NCBI GenBank assembly: GCA_027531145.1
Contig: JAPZRF010000008.1
Location: 1 to 64,000 of the forward strand
Direction of reading: 5' to 3'
DNA length: 64,000 nucleotides
DNA from: Brevundimonas sp.
Lineage (GTDB): Bacteria; Pseudomonadota; Alphaproteobacteria; Caulobacterales; Caulobacteraceae
The position numbers were made by a program, and so were the translations under genes. A model generated the notes under the pieces. The model saw nothing but the letters and a program-made list of their open reading frames with translations. It did not search any database and was not told where the DNA came from. Positions 45,173-54,039 of this stretch are shown in pieces. Every line of letters begins with the position of its first letter. Within the stretch, counting starts at the first letter, position 1.

Positions 45173-45322
45173 CTCCTCTCCTTCAAGGAGAGGGTGTCAT
45201 GCGGAGCATGACGGATGAGGGGTGTCAGCGCCGAGGATCTGCTGATCCGGCGAGGTCGACGTTGACGCCCCTCATCCGAGCCGCTTCGCGGCCCACCTTC
45301 TCCCACAAGGGGGTAAGGGTCC
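45173..45322. repeat. composite intergenic repeat with nested hairpins
   Basis: Contains CTCTCCTTCAAGGAGAG, GTCATGCGGAGCATGAC, and GGATGAGGGG...CCCCTCATCC as nested inverted repeats, then AGCCGCTTCGCGGC. This resembles mosaic palindromic elements scattered in Caulobacterales genomes. No frame is open through it. Confidence 0.7.
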
Positions 45323-45380
45323 GCGCGTGTGCGACCGCCTGCCACTGGACGACTCCCGGCGGACCGCGCATCAGGCGTCC

Positions 45381-45779
45381 ATGCCCCTGCACATGATCAA
45401 GCTCTGCGTCGGCGTGTCGGACGTCGCCTGGCTTGAGAAGCGCGCCCGCACCGGGCGGCCGCTGGTCATCACCACCCGCATGACACCGAAGCGGGCGGTC
45501 GAGGTCGAGGATGGCGGCTCGCTCTACTGGGTGTTCAAGGGCTCGGTGCAATGCCGCCAGCCGATCCTCGACCTGACGACGCACGGCGAGGGGCGCACCA
45601 GCCACTGCGACATCACCCTGGCCCCCGAGGTGATCCGAACCGCCCCGCTGCCGCGGCGGCCGTTCCAGGGCTGGCGCTATCTGGAGCCCAAGGAGGCCCC
45701 GCCGGACCTGAGCTCCGCCGGCGACACCGACCTGCCGGACGAGCTGGTCAAACAGCTGCGCGAACTGGGGGCGTGGTGA
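45381..45779 (+). CDS. DUF1489 family protein
   Basis: A 132-residue protein matching DUF1489 (MIKLCVGVSDVAWLEKRA, TTRMTPKRAVEVEDGGSLYWVFKGSVQCRQPILDL, PRRPFQGWRYLEPKEAPPDL). The ATG at 45381 is the sensible start; the track adds 18 residues from the repeat. The family is typical of alphaproteobacteria and has no known function. It may be read from the mccA side or on its own. Confidence 0.88.
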   Translation: MPLHMIKLCVGVSDVAWLEKRARTGRPLVITTRMTPKRAVEVEDGGSLYWVFKGSVQCRQPILDLTTHGEGRTSHCDITLAPEVIRTAPLPRRPFQGWRYLEPKEAPPDLSSAGDTDLPDELVKQLRELGAW

Positions 45780-45783
45780 AGGC

Positions 45784-45867
45784 AGTGGCGAGTGGCGGGT
45801 GATTAGTGGCGAGGAACGCTCTATAGCCCGCAGCCGCCTTGCGACTCGTCACTCACCACTCGCCACT
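45784..45867. repeat. imperfect inverted repeat of AGTGGCGAGTGG type
   Basis: AGTGGCGAGTGGCGGGTGA on the left pairs with TCACTCACCACTCGCCACT on the right with few mismatches. It is the third such hairpin in 3.7 kb, placed between DUF1489 and the MATE gene, five bases before the MATE start. Confidence 0.75.
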
Positions 45868-45871
45868 CCCC

Positions 45872-47203
45872 ATGTCCCCCGCCGTTCGCGCCACCACGAG
45901 AGAGCTCCTGACCCTGGCCTGGCCGGTGGTGCTGGCGCGCATCGGCATCATGCTGATGGGCCTGACCGACGCCATCGTGGTCGGCAACTATTCGGCGCAG
46001 GAGCTGGGATACCACGCCATCGCCTGGGCCCCGACCTCGGTGGTGGTGACCACGGCGGTCGGCCTGATGCTGGGCGTGCAGGTGATGACCGCCCGCCTGA
46101 TCGGCGAGGGGCGGCTGAACGAGACCGGGGCGGTGCTGCGCCGCGGCGTCGTCTACGCCCTCCAGGTCGGCGGGGCGGCCATGGTCGGGCTGATCCTGCT
46201 GGGTCCCTGGGCCCTGTCGCAGGCGGGGCTTGAGGACGGTCTGGCCGAGGGCGCGAGCCCGGCCCTGATCGTCTTCGCCCTGTCCATGCCCTTCTATCTG
46301 GTCAGCGTCGCCGGCCAGTTCTTCCTTGAGGCCCTGTCCAGGCCCAAGCCGGGCATGATCGCCATGTGGGCGGCCAACGGGGTCAACCTCGGGCTGAACC
46401 TGATCCTCGTGCCGGACCTGCTGGGCCTCGGCGTCGACGGGGCGGTGGCCTCGGCCTGGTCGACCTTCGGGGCCCGGGCCGGGCTGATGGTCTTTCTCGT
46501 GGTGATCATCCTGCGGCTCCCCGAGGTGCGGGCGCTGGGCCCGTTCCGCAAGCCGGTCCCGGATCCGGTCGCCGCGCGTGAGCAGGTACGGGTCGGCCTC
46601 GGGGCCGGGTCATCCTACTTCATCGAGGTGGGTGCCTTCGCCGCCATGACCTTGATCGCCGGCCGCATCGGCGGGGCCGAGACCGCTGCCTGGGCTATTG
46701 TGATCAATGTTGCCGCCATCATCTTCATGGTCCCCTTGGGCCTGTCCTCGGCCACGGCAGTACTGGTCGGGCGCGCCTATGGGGCGCAGGATCGGGAGGG
46801 CGTCTGGCGCGCCGGAGTGGTCGGGCTGGCGGTGGTCGCGGCCCTGACGCTCGCCATCGCTCTTGTGATCTGGCCGACCGCGCCCTGGGTAGTCAGCGCC
46901 TACAGCCGCGACGCCGCCCTGATCGCCATCGCCGTGCCGGCGCTTGTACTTGCCGCCCTGTTCTTCGTCGCCGACGGCGTCCAGGTCGTGGCCGCCCAGG
47001 CCCTGCGCGCCGCCGGCGACGTCTGGTGGCCCACAGCCATGCACATCGTCAGCTACGGGCTGGTGATGATCCCGCTCGGCTGGATCTTCGCCCTGACGTG
47101 GGGGCTGGGCGTCGATGGCATCGTATGCAGCGTGATCGTCGCCAGTCTAACCTCGGCCGCCCTGCTGGGCGGTCGTTTCCGGCGCGTGGCGCGTCGGATC
47201 TAG
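45872..47203 (+). CDS. MATE-family multidrug exporter
   Basis: The 443-residue membrane protein has about 12 helices and the MATE N- and C-lobes (LAWPVVLARIGIMLMGLTDAIVVGNYS; FIEVGAFAAMTLIAGRIGGAETAAWAIVINVAAIIFMVPLGLSSATAVLVGRAYGAQ). It should expel cationic drugs or metabolites with Na+ or H+. I start at MSPAVRAT at 45872; the longer frame reads into the repeat. It overlaps the converging gene by four bases. Confidence 0.9.
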   Translation: MSPAVRATTRELLTLAWPVVLARIGIMLMGLTDAIVVGNYSAQELGYHAIAWAPTSVVVTTAVGLMLGVQVMTARLIGEGRLNETGAVLRRGVVYALQVGGAAMVGLILLGPWALSQAGLEDGLAEGASPALIVFALSMPFYLVSVAGQFFLEALSRPKPGMIAMWAANGVNLGLNLILVPDLLGLGVDGAVASAWSTFGARAGLMVFLVVIILRLPEVRALGPFRKPVPDPVAAREQVRVGLGAGSSYFIEVGAFAAMTLIAGRIGGAETAAWAIVINVAAIIFMVPLGLSSATAVLVGRAYGAQDREGVWRAGVVGLAVVAALTLAIALVIWPTAPWVVSAYSRDAALIAIAVPALVLAALFFVADGVQVVAAQALRAAGDVWWPTAMHIVSYGLVMIPLGWIFALTWGLGVDGIVCSVIVASLTSAALLGGRFRRVARRI

Positions 47204-48102
47204 ACGCCGAGGATCCAGCCCTCCTCGCTCTCAACGCGGGCGATCAGCGCCTCGTCCGCTCCCTTCGGCGGGCCGAAGGCCGGGCCGAGCAGGCCCTTGT
47301 CGTCCATCTCGGCCAGCGCCATGGCCGTGGCCCGCACCTGGGCCTGGTCCTTGAACTCGCCCGGCTCGGGAGTCGTCGGGAACAGGGATGGCCAGACCTC
47401 GGCCACGACCAGCGACAGGGGCTCGACATCGGCCGAAGTCAGGGCGCGCCAGCCGGTGCCGAACGGCCAGACCGCCCCGGCCACGCCCTGGGCCTCCAGC
47501 AGGCGGCGCACGGCCGGAATGCCGACCAGGGTCTGGCCGCCGACGGCCCCGGCACCGTGCATCTGCCAGACGCTCTTGGGATGCAGCTTGCCCTTGCGCG
47601 CGGCGTCCTCGGTGGCGCGGAACTCGGGAATGTTGTGGGCGGTCGTCGGCTTGGTGGCTGTCAGCCAGCGCTGCGTCTGCTTGGCCGGTGCGCCCCAGAA
47701 CGGCCAGGCCTCATCGGTCATCAGGCGGTTCATCTTCGCCGCCACCTGGTAGCGGTTGTTGGTGTTGTCTGCCTTGTCGACGACATTCTGGGACAGGAAC
47801 CTCCCCGTGGCGCTCCACGCCGGAGTGTCCTTCAAACCCAGCCGCGCCGCCGTCCCGGTCGGGAAGCCGAGGCAAAAGTCGAAACCGGCCAGCACCCTGT
47901 CGCCGCGCTTGCGGTGATCGGCCAGTAACGAGGCCAGCAGCGCCTCACCCTCTGCGCGCGTCGCCGTGTTATGGGTCTCGGCGTACAGACGGAAGCGCAC
48001 GTCGCGCTTGGCCACGCCGAGCCACAGCGACTGGTCGCCAAGCTTTCTCGTCTCGGCGGCGGTCCAGTCGGCGATGATGACGGCGTCAAACAGGCGGGCC
48101 AC
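47200..48102 (-). CDS. uncharacterised protein, possible RNase H-like fold
   Basis: A 300-residue soluble protein beginning MARLFDAVIIADWTAAETRKLGDQSLWLGVAKRD, with an early Asp in a beta strand and LAGFDFCLGFPTG later, reminiscent of RNase H-like DUF429 proteins. Homologues in alphaproteobacteria are sometimes named cobalamin or molybdopterin proteins, a label I would not trust. No signal peptide. Function unknown. Confidence 0.6.
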   Translation of the reverse strand: MARLFDAVIIADWTAAETRKLGDQSLWLGVAKRDVRFRLYAETHNTATRAEGEALLASLLADHRKRGDRVLAGFDFCLGFPTGTAARLGLKDTPAWSATGRFLSQNVVDKADNTNNRYQVAAKMNRLMTDEAWPFWGAPAKQTQRWLTATKPTTAHNIPEFRATEDAARKGKLHPKSVWQMHGAGAVGGQTLVGIPAVRRLLEAQGVAGAVWPFGTGWRALTSADVEPLSLVVAEVWPSLFPTTPEPGEFKDQAQVRATAMALAEMDDKGLLGPAFGPPKGADEALIARVESEEGWILGV

Positions 48103-48196
48103 GACGGGCTCCTCGGGGACAGATCGGCAGGGAAGGGCGGCAAGAATGCGGGGGCGGTTTAGCTCGCCTCCCGGGAGAACGAAAGCGCCGCCGCCG

Positions 48197-48706
48197 CTAT
48201 TTCGTCAGGGCCTCGACGTGGGACAGCCAGCGTCGGCCAAGGCGCAGGGCCTCACCGGGACCGTGTGTCGCGGTCGGCCAGCGCACATCGTGGAGCAGGA
48301 CCTCGAACTCCGGATCGCGCGCGTCGTCGAAAATCAGGCGCAGGGCGACCTGTCCGGCGTCCGGGGCCAGAACGTCGAGGTCGCGTCGCGGCTCGCCGCG
48401 CCGCACCCGGGCGACGACATGGCCGTCGACGATCAACTCTGCCCCCGAGACCTCGTCGAAGGCGTAGACCAGCCCCTTGGTTCCCTGGCCCCAAAGGACC
48501 ACGGCCTGGCCGCTCTCGAAGTCGAGCGCCGCCGCCTTGCCCTCAACCGGGGCGATAGCCTGGGCCTCGCCCTGCCGGCCGAGCAGTCGGTCCAGCGCCC
48601 GCCGGAGACGGCGTTCCGGCTCCATCCACCAGCCCAGTGCCAGCGCCGACGTGGTCAGGGCGGCGGCGGCGACGGCCAGCAGCAGGATCAGCCGGACGGT
48701 CTCCAT
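48197..48706 (-). CDS. hypothetical membrane-anchored protein
   Basis: A 169-residue protein with one N-terminal membrane helix (VRLILLLAVAAAALTTSALALGWWM) and a soluble beta-rich domain (GQAVVLWGQGTKGLVYAFDEVSGAELIVDGHVVARVRRGEPRRDLDVLAP). It overlaps the xthA stop by one base, so it is probably co-transcribed. Family not recognised. Confidence 0.7.
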   Translation of the reverse strand: METVRLILLLAVAAAALTTSALALGWWMEPERRLRRALDRLLGRQGEAQAIAPVEGKAAALDFESGQAVVLWGQGTKGLVYAFDEVSGAELIVDGHVVARVRRGEPRRDLDVLAPDAGQVALRLIFDDARDPEFEVLLHDVRWPTATHGPGEALRLGRRWLSHVEALTK

Positions 48707-49485
48707 CAGTCGGCGATCTCCACCATGACCGGGACATGGTCCGAAGGTTTGTCCATGTCCCGGGCGTTGCGGTGGGTCTGGATGCCCCCGAACCGGTCCG
48801 CGGCCTGGGCCGACATCAGGACATGATCAATGCGGATCCCGTGGTTCCGTGGCCAGGCCCCGGCCTGGTAGTCCCAGAAGGTGTAGGTGCCCGGAGCTTC
48901 GCCGCCGACGTCATGAGCGTCGCTGAAGCCCAGCCACTTCAGGGCGCGGAAGGCGGCCCGGCTCTCGGGCTGGAACAGGGCGTCGTCCTTCCAGGCCACC
49001 GGATCGTGGGTGTCTACCGGCTCGGGGATGACGTTGTAGTCACCACACAGCAGAAGGGCCTCCTCAAGCTGCTGCAGCTCCCGGGCGTGGGCCTGCAGCC
49101 GGTCGAACCAGGCCAGCTTGTAACTGAACTTCCCGGTGCCGACCGGATTGCCGTTGGGCAGGTAGATCGAGGCCACCCGCACGGGGCGCGAGGTCTCGAC
49201 CACAGCCTCGATATAGCGCGCCTGATCGTCGCCCGGGTCGCCAGGCAGGCCGCGCCTCACATCCGACAGGGGGAAGCGCGAGAGCATGGCAACGCCATTG
49301 TAGGTCTTCTGGCCGTGGGTTTCGACGTTGTAACCGAGGTTTTCGAGGGCCTCGCGAGGGAACTTCTCGTCGACGCACTTGAGCTCCTGCAGGCACAGGA
49401 CGTCCGGCCCGGCCATCTCGACCCAGGCCAGCACCGTCGGCAGTCGTGCATTGACCGAGTTCACGTTCCAGGTGGCGATCCGCAT
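48706..49485 (-). CDS. xthA: exodeoxyribonuclease III
   Basis: The 259-residue AP endonuclease/exonuclease repairs abasic sites. Motifs are MRIATWNVNSVNARL, LCLQELKCVDEKFP, ARYIEAVVE, IYLPNGNPVGTGKFSYKLAW, GDYNVIPEPVD and the C-terminal HGIRIDHVLMS...PSDHVPVMVEI. All metal and catalytic residues are present. I start at MRIATWN; the longer frame has 18 unlikely residues. Confidence 0.96.
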   Translation of the reverse strand: MRIATWNVNSVNARLPTVLAWVEMAGPDVLCLQELKCVDEKFPREALENLGYNVETHGQKTYNGVAMLSRFPLSDVRRGLPGDPGDDQARYIEAVVETSRPVRVASIYLPNGNPVGTGKFSYKLAWFDRLQAHARELQQLEEALLLCGDYNVIPEPVDTHDPVAWKDDALFQPESRAAFRALKWLGFSDAHDVGGEAPGTYTFWDYQAGAWPRNHGIRIDHVLMSAQAADRFGGIQTHRNARDMDKPSDHVPVMVEIAD

Positions 49486-49537
49486 CGGGGCTCCGGCTGA
49501 GTCTTTGGTGCAAGCGTAGCAAGCGCGTGCGGCGGTC

Positions 49538-49571
49538 AAAAGAAAAGGGCCCGCCGGAGACCGGCGGGCCC
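49538..49571 (-). terminator. rho-independent terminator
   Basis: GGGCCCGCCGG/CCGGCGGGCCC hairpin with a 3-base loop; on the minus strand it is followed by TTTTCTTTT. It ends the Cys-rich repeat gene before xthA. Confidence 0.85.
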
Positions 49572-49595
49572 TTCGGTCTCGGGGGCGTCAGCCCC

Positions 49596-50909
49596 TTACA
49601 ATTCGCACTCGAAGCCGAAGACCAGGCGGGCGCGGGCGCAGATCATCACGTCGACCGCGGCGCGGCTGCGATCATGCGGGAACTGACCGAACAGTCGGCG
49701 ATCATCCTCGCACTTGATCTCGGTGAAGTCGCCGCGAAGGTCGTCGGTCCGGGCATGCACCATGAACGACTGGATTGCGCAGGGCATGTTCCCGGAGTCC
49801 ATCTGGGCCTGCAGCGCCGACTTGATCTGGGCGGCGGCGGTCATGCGGCACTCGAGGTTGCGCAGTGTGACGGTGATACAGTCCAGCGCCTCGTTGTCCG
49901 CCGGATCGGCGGCCCCTAGGAAGCCGACCACGCCGATAGGCTTGCCGGTGCAACGAAACTCGACGACCTCGCGCTGGGTCGCGCCCTGTTCGCGGCCGAT
50001 CAGTTGGGCCTCGACGGTCTGGCAGTCGGGATAGATGGCCGCGAGGGCGGCGTTGCGGGCGCTGGTTGCCGCCGCCACGGCGGCGCTGGTATCGACCAGG
50101 GTGCAGCCACCGCCGATCGACAGGGCGTCGGCGCACGGGATGGCGCGGTCGAACCTGCCGTCCGCAATCAAAGTCCGGACGAAGTAGCCGCTATCGTTGC
50201 CGCACTTCACTTCATAGAACTTGGCCTGCTGGTTCTGGCCGGCGACGCGGACGTCCGCGGGGATGCAGCCTGCCGGCAGCGAAGGCCCATACCTGGCGGC
50301 GATCCAGGCGACTTGCTCATCCCTGGTGGTGAACCGGCAGGAACGCGAGACACTCGTGATCTCGAGACAGGGCAGAACCTCGTTGGGCGTCGTCGAGGCC
50401 TTGGCCACGTCGATCCAGTAGCCCTCGGAATTGGCGCAGCCGATCTCGTATCGGTCTTCGCCGCTGGGAACCTGGCCGATCCAGGCAGCCTCGTCGATGG
50501 AGCAGCTCAGGTTGGCCGCCTCGACATAGGGCCGCACGGCAGCCAGGACATCGGCGTTCCGGGGCAGGTTGCAGCGGGTGTTGGTCTGGTCGGAGGCCGA
50601 GGCGGCGAGGCCGAGGCAGTTGTAGGCCTGCGGCGTGGCGCCGGCGACGACGATGAAGCCCGGACCGACGCCACAGGCCACCTCAAAGGCGGTCCCGGCG
50701 GGTGTGGCACCCAGGCGATTCGCTTCGACGACCTGGCAGGCCAGGCCGGCCGCGGTAGCTGCAGTCTGGGCTTCGGCCATGACCACGGCTGGATCGACCG
50801 GAGCCTGAGCCTGCTGGCGGCCCCGGTTCTGGGCGTCGGCCGGCGCGGCGGTTAGCGCCAGCGCCACAACGGCGCCGACAGCGGGTGAGAAGGGGAGTTT
50901 GATCGACAT
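49596..50909 (-). CDS. secreted Cys-rich tandem-repeat protein
   Basis: The 437-residue protein has a signal peptide (MSIKLPFSPAVGAVVALALTAAPADAQ). The mature part holds about four repeats of 80-90 residues, each with a CQV/CSI/C-type strand, an E-V-x-C-G-x-GY/F core and a closing Cys pair (AFEVACGVGPGFIVV; RYEIGCANSEGYWIDV; FYEVKCGNDSGYFVRT; VEFRCTGKPIGVVGF). Even Cys spacing suggests disulfides in the periplasm. I know no name for the family. GGAAGG precedes the start. Confidence 0.75.
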   Translation of the reverse strand: MSIKLPFSPAVGAVVALALTAAPADAQNRGRQQAQAPVDPAVVMAEAQTAATAAGLACQVVEANRLGATPAGTAFEVACGVGPGFIVVAGATPQAYNCLGLAASASDQTNTRCNLPRNADVLAAVRPYVEAANLSCSIDEAAWIGQVPSGEDRYEIGCANSEGYWIDVAKASTTPNEVLPCLEITSVSRSCRFTTRDEQVAWIAARYGPSLPAGCIPADVRVAGQNQQAKFYEVKCGNDSGYFVRTLIADGRFDRAIPCADALSIGGGCTLVDTSAAVAAATSARNAALAAIYPDCQTVEAQLIGREQGATQREVVEFRCTGKPIGVVGFLGAADPADNEALDCITVTLRNLECRMTAAAQIKSALQAQMDSGNMPCAIQSFMVHARTDDLRGDFTEIKCEDDRRLFGQFPHDRSRAAVDVMICARARLVFGFECEL

Positions 50910-51044
50910 CGGGCCTTCCTGTTTCGCTTCCCTGTAGACCGCTAGGCGCGGGCCGGGGCAGGGGTCAAGCGCAACCTCGAACAAAACTTTGACGCCCGAA
51001 AGACGACAGGGCAGTCTGGGCGCGTTGCAAATGGAGACGCACCC

Positions 51045-52112
51045 TTGGCAGATGGCGTGGGCGACCCCGAAAACCTGCGAGGGCTGACCTACCCCTGGGT
51101 CGCTCCGGAACCCGGGGGCACGCTCGAGGTAGCGCCGGGCGTGCTGTGGCTGCGGCTGGCGCTGCCGATGGCCTTGAACCATGTGAACGTCTGGGCGCTC
51201 GCCGACGGCGACGGCTGGACGGTAGTCGATACTGGCATCCAGACGCCGGCGACGGTGGCGCACTGGGAGCAGGCACTGGACGGGTCGCTTGGCGGTCGGC
51301 CGGTGTGGCGCGTGGTCTGCACCCACATGCATCCTGACCACATTGGCCTCGCCGGCTGGCTCTGCGACCGCTTCGACGCGCCCTTGTTGATGACCCGTCT
51401 TGAGTATGTCACGGCCCGGATGCTGGTGGCCGACACCGGTCCTGCGCCGGCCTCGGTAGAGATCTTCTGCCGGGCGGCGGGCTGGGAGGCGGGACAGATC
51501 GAGGTAAACCGGCGGCGGTATGGCCAGTTCGGCCGCAGTGTCGCTCCGTTGCCGTCGTCATTTCAACGGTTGGCGGAGGGCGACGTTCTTTCCATCGACG
51601 GCCGCGCTTGGCGCGTCGTGGCAGGCGATGGCCACAGCCCGGAGCACGCCTGTCTATGGCGCGAGGAAGACGGCGTGTTCATCTCGGGGGACCAGATCCT
51701 GCCGCGGATCTCCTCAAACGTCTCGGTCTGGCCGACCGAGCCCGACGCCGATCCACTCGGTGACTGGCTACGCTCGATCGACAAGCTGGCCGGACTGCTG
51801 CCCGACGACCTGCTGGTCCTGCCGTCTCACGGGGAGCCCTTCTGCGGCGTGAAGACCCGTCTGGAGCAACTGCGGCGCGGCCACGATGTGGCCCTGCGAC
51901 GGCTGGAGCGAACGCTGGCCAGGCCCTGTCGCGCCCTTGACGTCTTCCCCGCCCTGTTCGCCCGGCCGGTTGATGATGGCCTGCTGGGCATGGCCACGGG
52001 CGAGGCTGTCGCCCATCTCAACTACCTGCTGCGCCAGGGGCGCGTCGAACGGCGTCGCGACGCCGATGGCGTGGACTGGTGGCGCACCACTGACCACGGA
52101 GCCGATACGTGA
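51045..52112 (+). CDS. metallo-beta-lactamase-fold hydrolase
   Basis: A 355-residue hydrolase with the zinc motif CTHMHPDHIG, a second His in GDGHSPEHACL, and Asp in FISGDQILP, then a helical C-terminal domain as in glyoxalase II-like thioesterases. The start appears to be TTG at 51045 with GGAG eight bases upstream; no ATG in frame is near. It overlaps the enoyl-CoA hydratase by four bases, so a role on acyl-thioesters is possible. Confidence 0.85.
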   Translation: MADGVGDPENLRGLTYPWVAPEPGGTLEVAPGVLWLRLALPMALNHVNVWALADGDGWTVVDTGIQTPATVAHWEQALDGSLGGRPVWRVVCTHMHPDHIGLAGWLCDRFDAPLLMTRLEYVTARMLVADTGPAPASVEIFCRAAGWEAGQIEVNRRRYGQFGRSVAPLPSSFQRLAEGDVLSIDGRAWRVVAGDGHSPEHACLWREEDGVFISGDQILPRISSNVSVWPTEPDADPLGDWLRSIDKLAGLLPDDLLVLPSHGEPFCGVKTRLEQLRRGHDVALRRLERTLARPCRALDVFPALFARPVDDGLLGMATGEAVAHLNYLLRQGRVERRRDADGVDWWRTTDHGADT

Positions 52113-52882
52113 CCGACCATGTCCTGACCCAGCTCGCGAATGGGGTCCTGAGTGTCAGCCTGAACCGGGCCGACAAGAAGAACGCCATCACCCAGGCCAT
52201 GTACGAGGCCCTGGCCGAGGCTGCGGAGCGCGCCCAGACTGACCCTGCCGTGCGCGTGATCCTGTTCCGGGGCGAGGGTGACGCCTTCTCCGCCGGCAAC
52301 GACATCGGTGACTTCATCGCCTTCGGCTCGCAGGGCGCAGGACCTGACGAGATGCCGGTGTTCCGCCTCCTCAAGGCCCTGGCGCATCTTGAGAAGCCCG
52401 CCGTGGCGGCCGTGCGGGGCCACGCCGTCGGGATTGGCCTGACGCTGCTGCTGCACTGTGATCTTGTGGTGGTGGCCGAGGACGCCCTGCTGTCGGCACC
52501 CTTCGTCAATCTGGCGCTGGCCCCCGAAGCCGCCTCCAGTCTGCTGCTGCCGGCCATCGTCGGCCATCCACGCGCCTTCGAGATATTCGCGCTCGGCGAG
52601 CCGATCAGCGGCCTCAAGGCCGAGCAGTGGGGCCTCGCCAATCGCGCCGTCCCGGCGGCCGAGGTCGACGCTGTGGCCCTGGAACTGGCCGGCAAGGTGG
52701 CCGCCCGGGCCCCGAACTCGATCCGCAAGACCAAGGCGCTCATGCGCGACGCCGAGCGGATGTGGGCCCTGATGCTGCGCGAGGGTGAAGCCTTCGGCAG
52801 CCAGATGAGCAGCCCCGAGGCCATGGAGGCCTTCATGGCCTTCAGCCAGAAGCGCGCCCCGGTCTTCGCCCCGGCTGGCTGA
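52109..52882 (+). CDS. enoyl-CoA hydratase/isomerase
   Basis: A 257-residue crotonase with GEGDAFSAGNDIGDF and VRGHAVGIGLTLLLHCDLVVVAEDALLSAPFVNLALAPEAASSLLL. The oxyanion-hole glycines are present; catalytic Glu positions are partly Ala/Asp, so isomerase or another activity is possible. The GTG start overlaps the MBL gene stop, linking the two functionally. Substrate unknown. Confidence 0.85.
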   Translation: MTDHVLTQLANGVLSVSLNRADKKNAITQAMYEALAEAAERAQTDPAVRVILFRGEGDAFSAGNDIGDFIAFGSQGAGPDEMPVFRLLKALAHLEKPAVAAVRGHAVGIGLTLLLHCDLVVVAEDALLSAPFVNLALAPEAASSLLLPAIVGHPRAFEIFALGEPISGLKAEQWGLANRAVPAAEVDAVALELAGKVAARAPNSIRKTKALMRDAERMWALMLREGEAFGSQMSSPEAMEAFMAFSQKRAPVFAPAG

Positions 52883-52937
52883 TCGTCGCGCGAAGCTGAT
52901 TGCGCCACGGTCGTGCAGGCCCTATGGGCGCGCGGCC

Positions 52938-53423
52938 ATGACCGCGCCCGTCGCCTTGCCCTCTGTCCTGATTACGCCCCAGCTGCCTGACGACGCGGCG
53001 ACTGTGGAGGCGCTGGTGGCGGCCGCGTTCGGACCGGGGCGGTTTGCAAAGACGGCCGAACGACTGCGCGAGCGGGCCAGCCCGGCCGGGGGTTTTGTCG
53101 CCCGGCGCGGATCGGGTCTGGTCGGATCGGTGCGCCTGTGGCGGATCGCCGTGGCCGGCCGACCAGCCTACTTCCTCGGTCCGATCGCTGTAGAGGCGGT
53201 GCAGCGCGGCGGTGGGCTCGGTGCGGCCCTCGTAGCAGCGGCCGTGGCCGCGGCACGCGCCGCCGGCGTGTCCGGGGTCCTGCTCGTCGGCGATGCGCCT
53301 TACTTCTCCCGTTTCGGCTTTGCGACTGCCCCGGCAGTGCGGCTCCCTGGCCCGGTCGACCCTCGCCGGGTGCTTTGGCTGTCCCTGGACGGACTCCCCG
53401 CAGAGGGTGAGGCGACGGTCTGA
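52938..53423 (+). CDS. GNAT acetyltransferase, YhbS-like
   Basis: The 161-residue acetyltransferase has LGPIAVEAVQRGGGLGAALVAAAVAAARAAGVSGVLLVGDAPYFSRFGF, the acetyl-CoA motif and the YFSRFGF landmark of YhbS-type N-acetyltransferases. The substrate is unknown. It is downstream of the hydratase by 55 bases and precedes the DUF1285 gene by 70. Confidence 0.85.
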   Translation: MTAPVALPSVLITPQLPDDAATVEALVAAAFGPGRFAKTAERLRERASPAGGFVARRGSGLVGSVRLWRIAVAGRPAYFLGPIAVEAVQRGGGLGAALVAAAVAAARAAGVSGVLLVGDAPYFSRFGFATAPAVRLPGPVDPRRVLWLSLDGLPAEGEATV

Positions 53424-53493
53424 GGCGTCGCCTGTAAGCGTTCCGTGCGTGTCGAGGCTTCAAACCTGACGCAACGCACCCTAGCTTGCCGCC

Positions 53494-54039
53494 ATGGCGC
53501 AGAGCGGGACAGCGGACGGACTGGCGGCGGCGGCCGCGGCGGCCCAGTCTGGGCGAGGCCTGCCGCCGGTGCACCTGTGGCATCCGGCCCACTGCGGCGA
53601 CATCGATATCCGGATCCGCGCCGACGGCGTCTGGATGCATGAAGGCTCGCCGATCGGCCGGGCCGAGCTGGTGCGGCTGTTCTCGACCATCCTGCGCCTC
53701 GATCCGGACGGCTACCATCTGGTCACGCCGGCGGAGAAGTTGCGCATCCGCGTCGAGGACCTCCCGTTCCGGGCCGTGCTGATGCGACGCGAGGACGACC
53801 GTCTGGTGTTCACTACCGACGTGGGCGACGAGGTGACGGCCGGCACCGATCATCCGGTGACCGTGACAATCGACGCGGCGACGGGGGAGCCGCGTCCGGC
53901 CCTGCATGTGCGGGCCGGCCTGCAGGCGCGGGTCACGCGGGCCGTCTTCTACGACCTGGTCGAGGCCGCCGAGCCGGCCGGCGGGCGTCTCCAGTTGCGT
54001 TCCGGCGACGCGATCTTCGATCTGGGAGCGATCGCGTGA
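53494..54039 (+). CDS. DUF1285 family protein
   Basis: A 181-residue protein matching DUF1285 (PVHLWHPAHCGDIDIRIRADGVWMHEGSPIGRAELVRLFSTILRLDPDGYHLVTPAEKLRIRVEDLPF). It overlaps the NUDIX gene by four bases. The DUF1285-NUDIX-cca order is a recurring alphaproteobacterial arrangement. Its structure is known only as an orphan fold; function is not. Confidence 0.9.
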   Translation: MAQSGTADGLAAAAAAAQSGRGLPPVHLWHPAHCGDIDIRIRADGVWMHEGSPIGRAELVRLFSTILRLDPDGYHLVTPAEKLRIRVEDLPFRAVLMRREDDRLVFTTDVGDEVTAGTDHPVTVTIDAATGEPRPALHVRAGLQARVTRAVFYDLVEAAEPAGGRLQLRSGDAIFDLGAIA

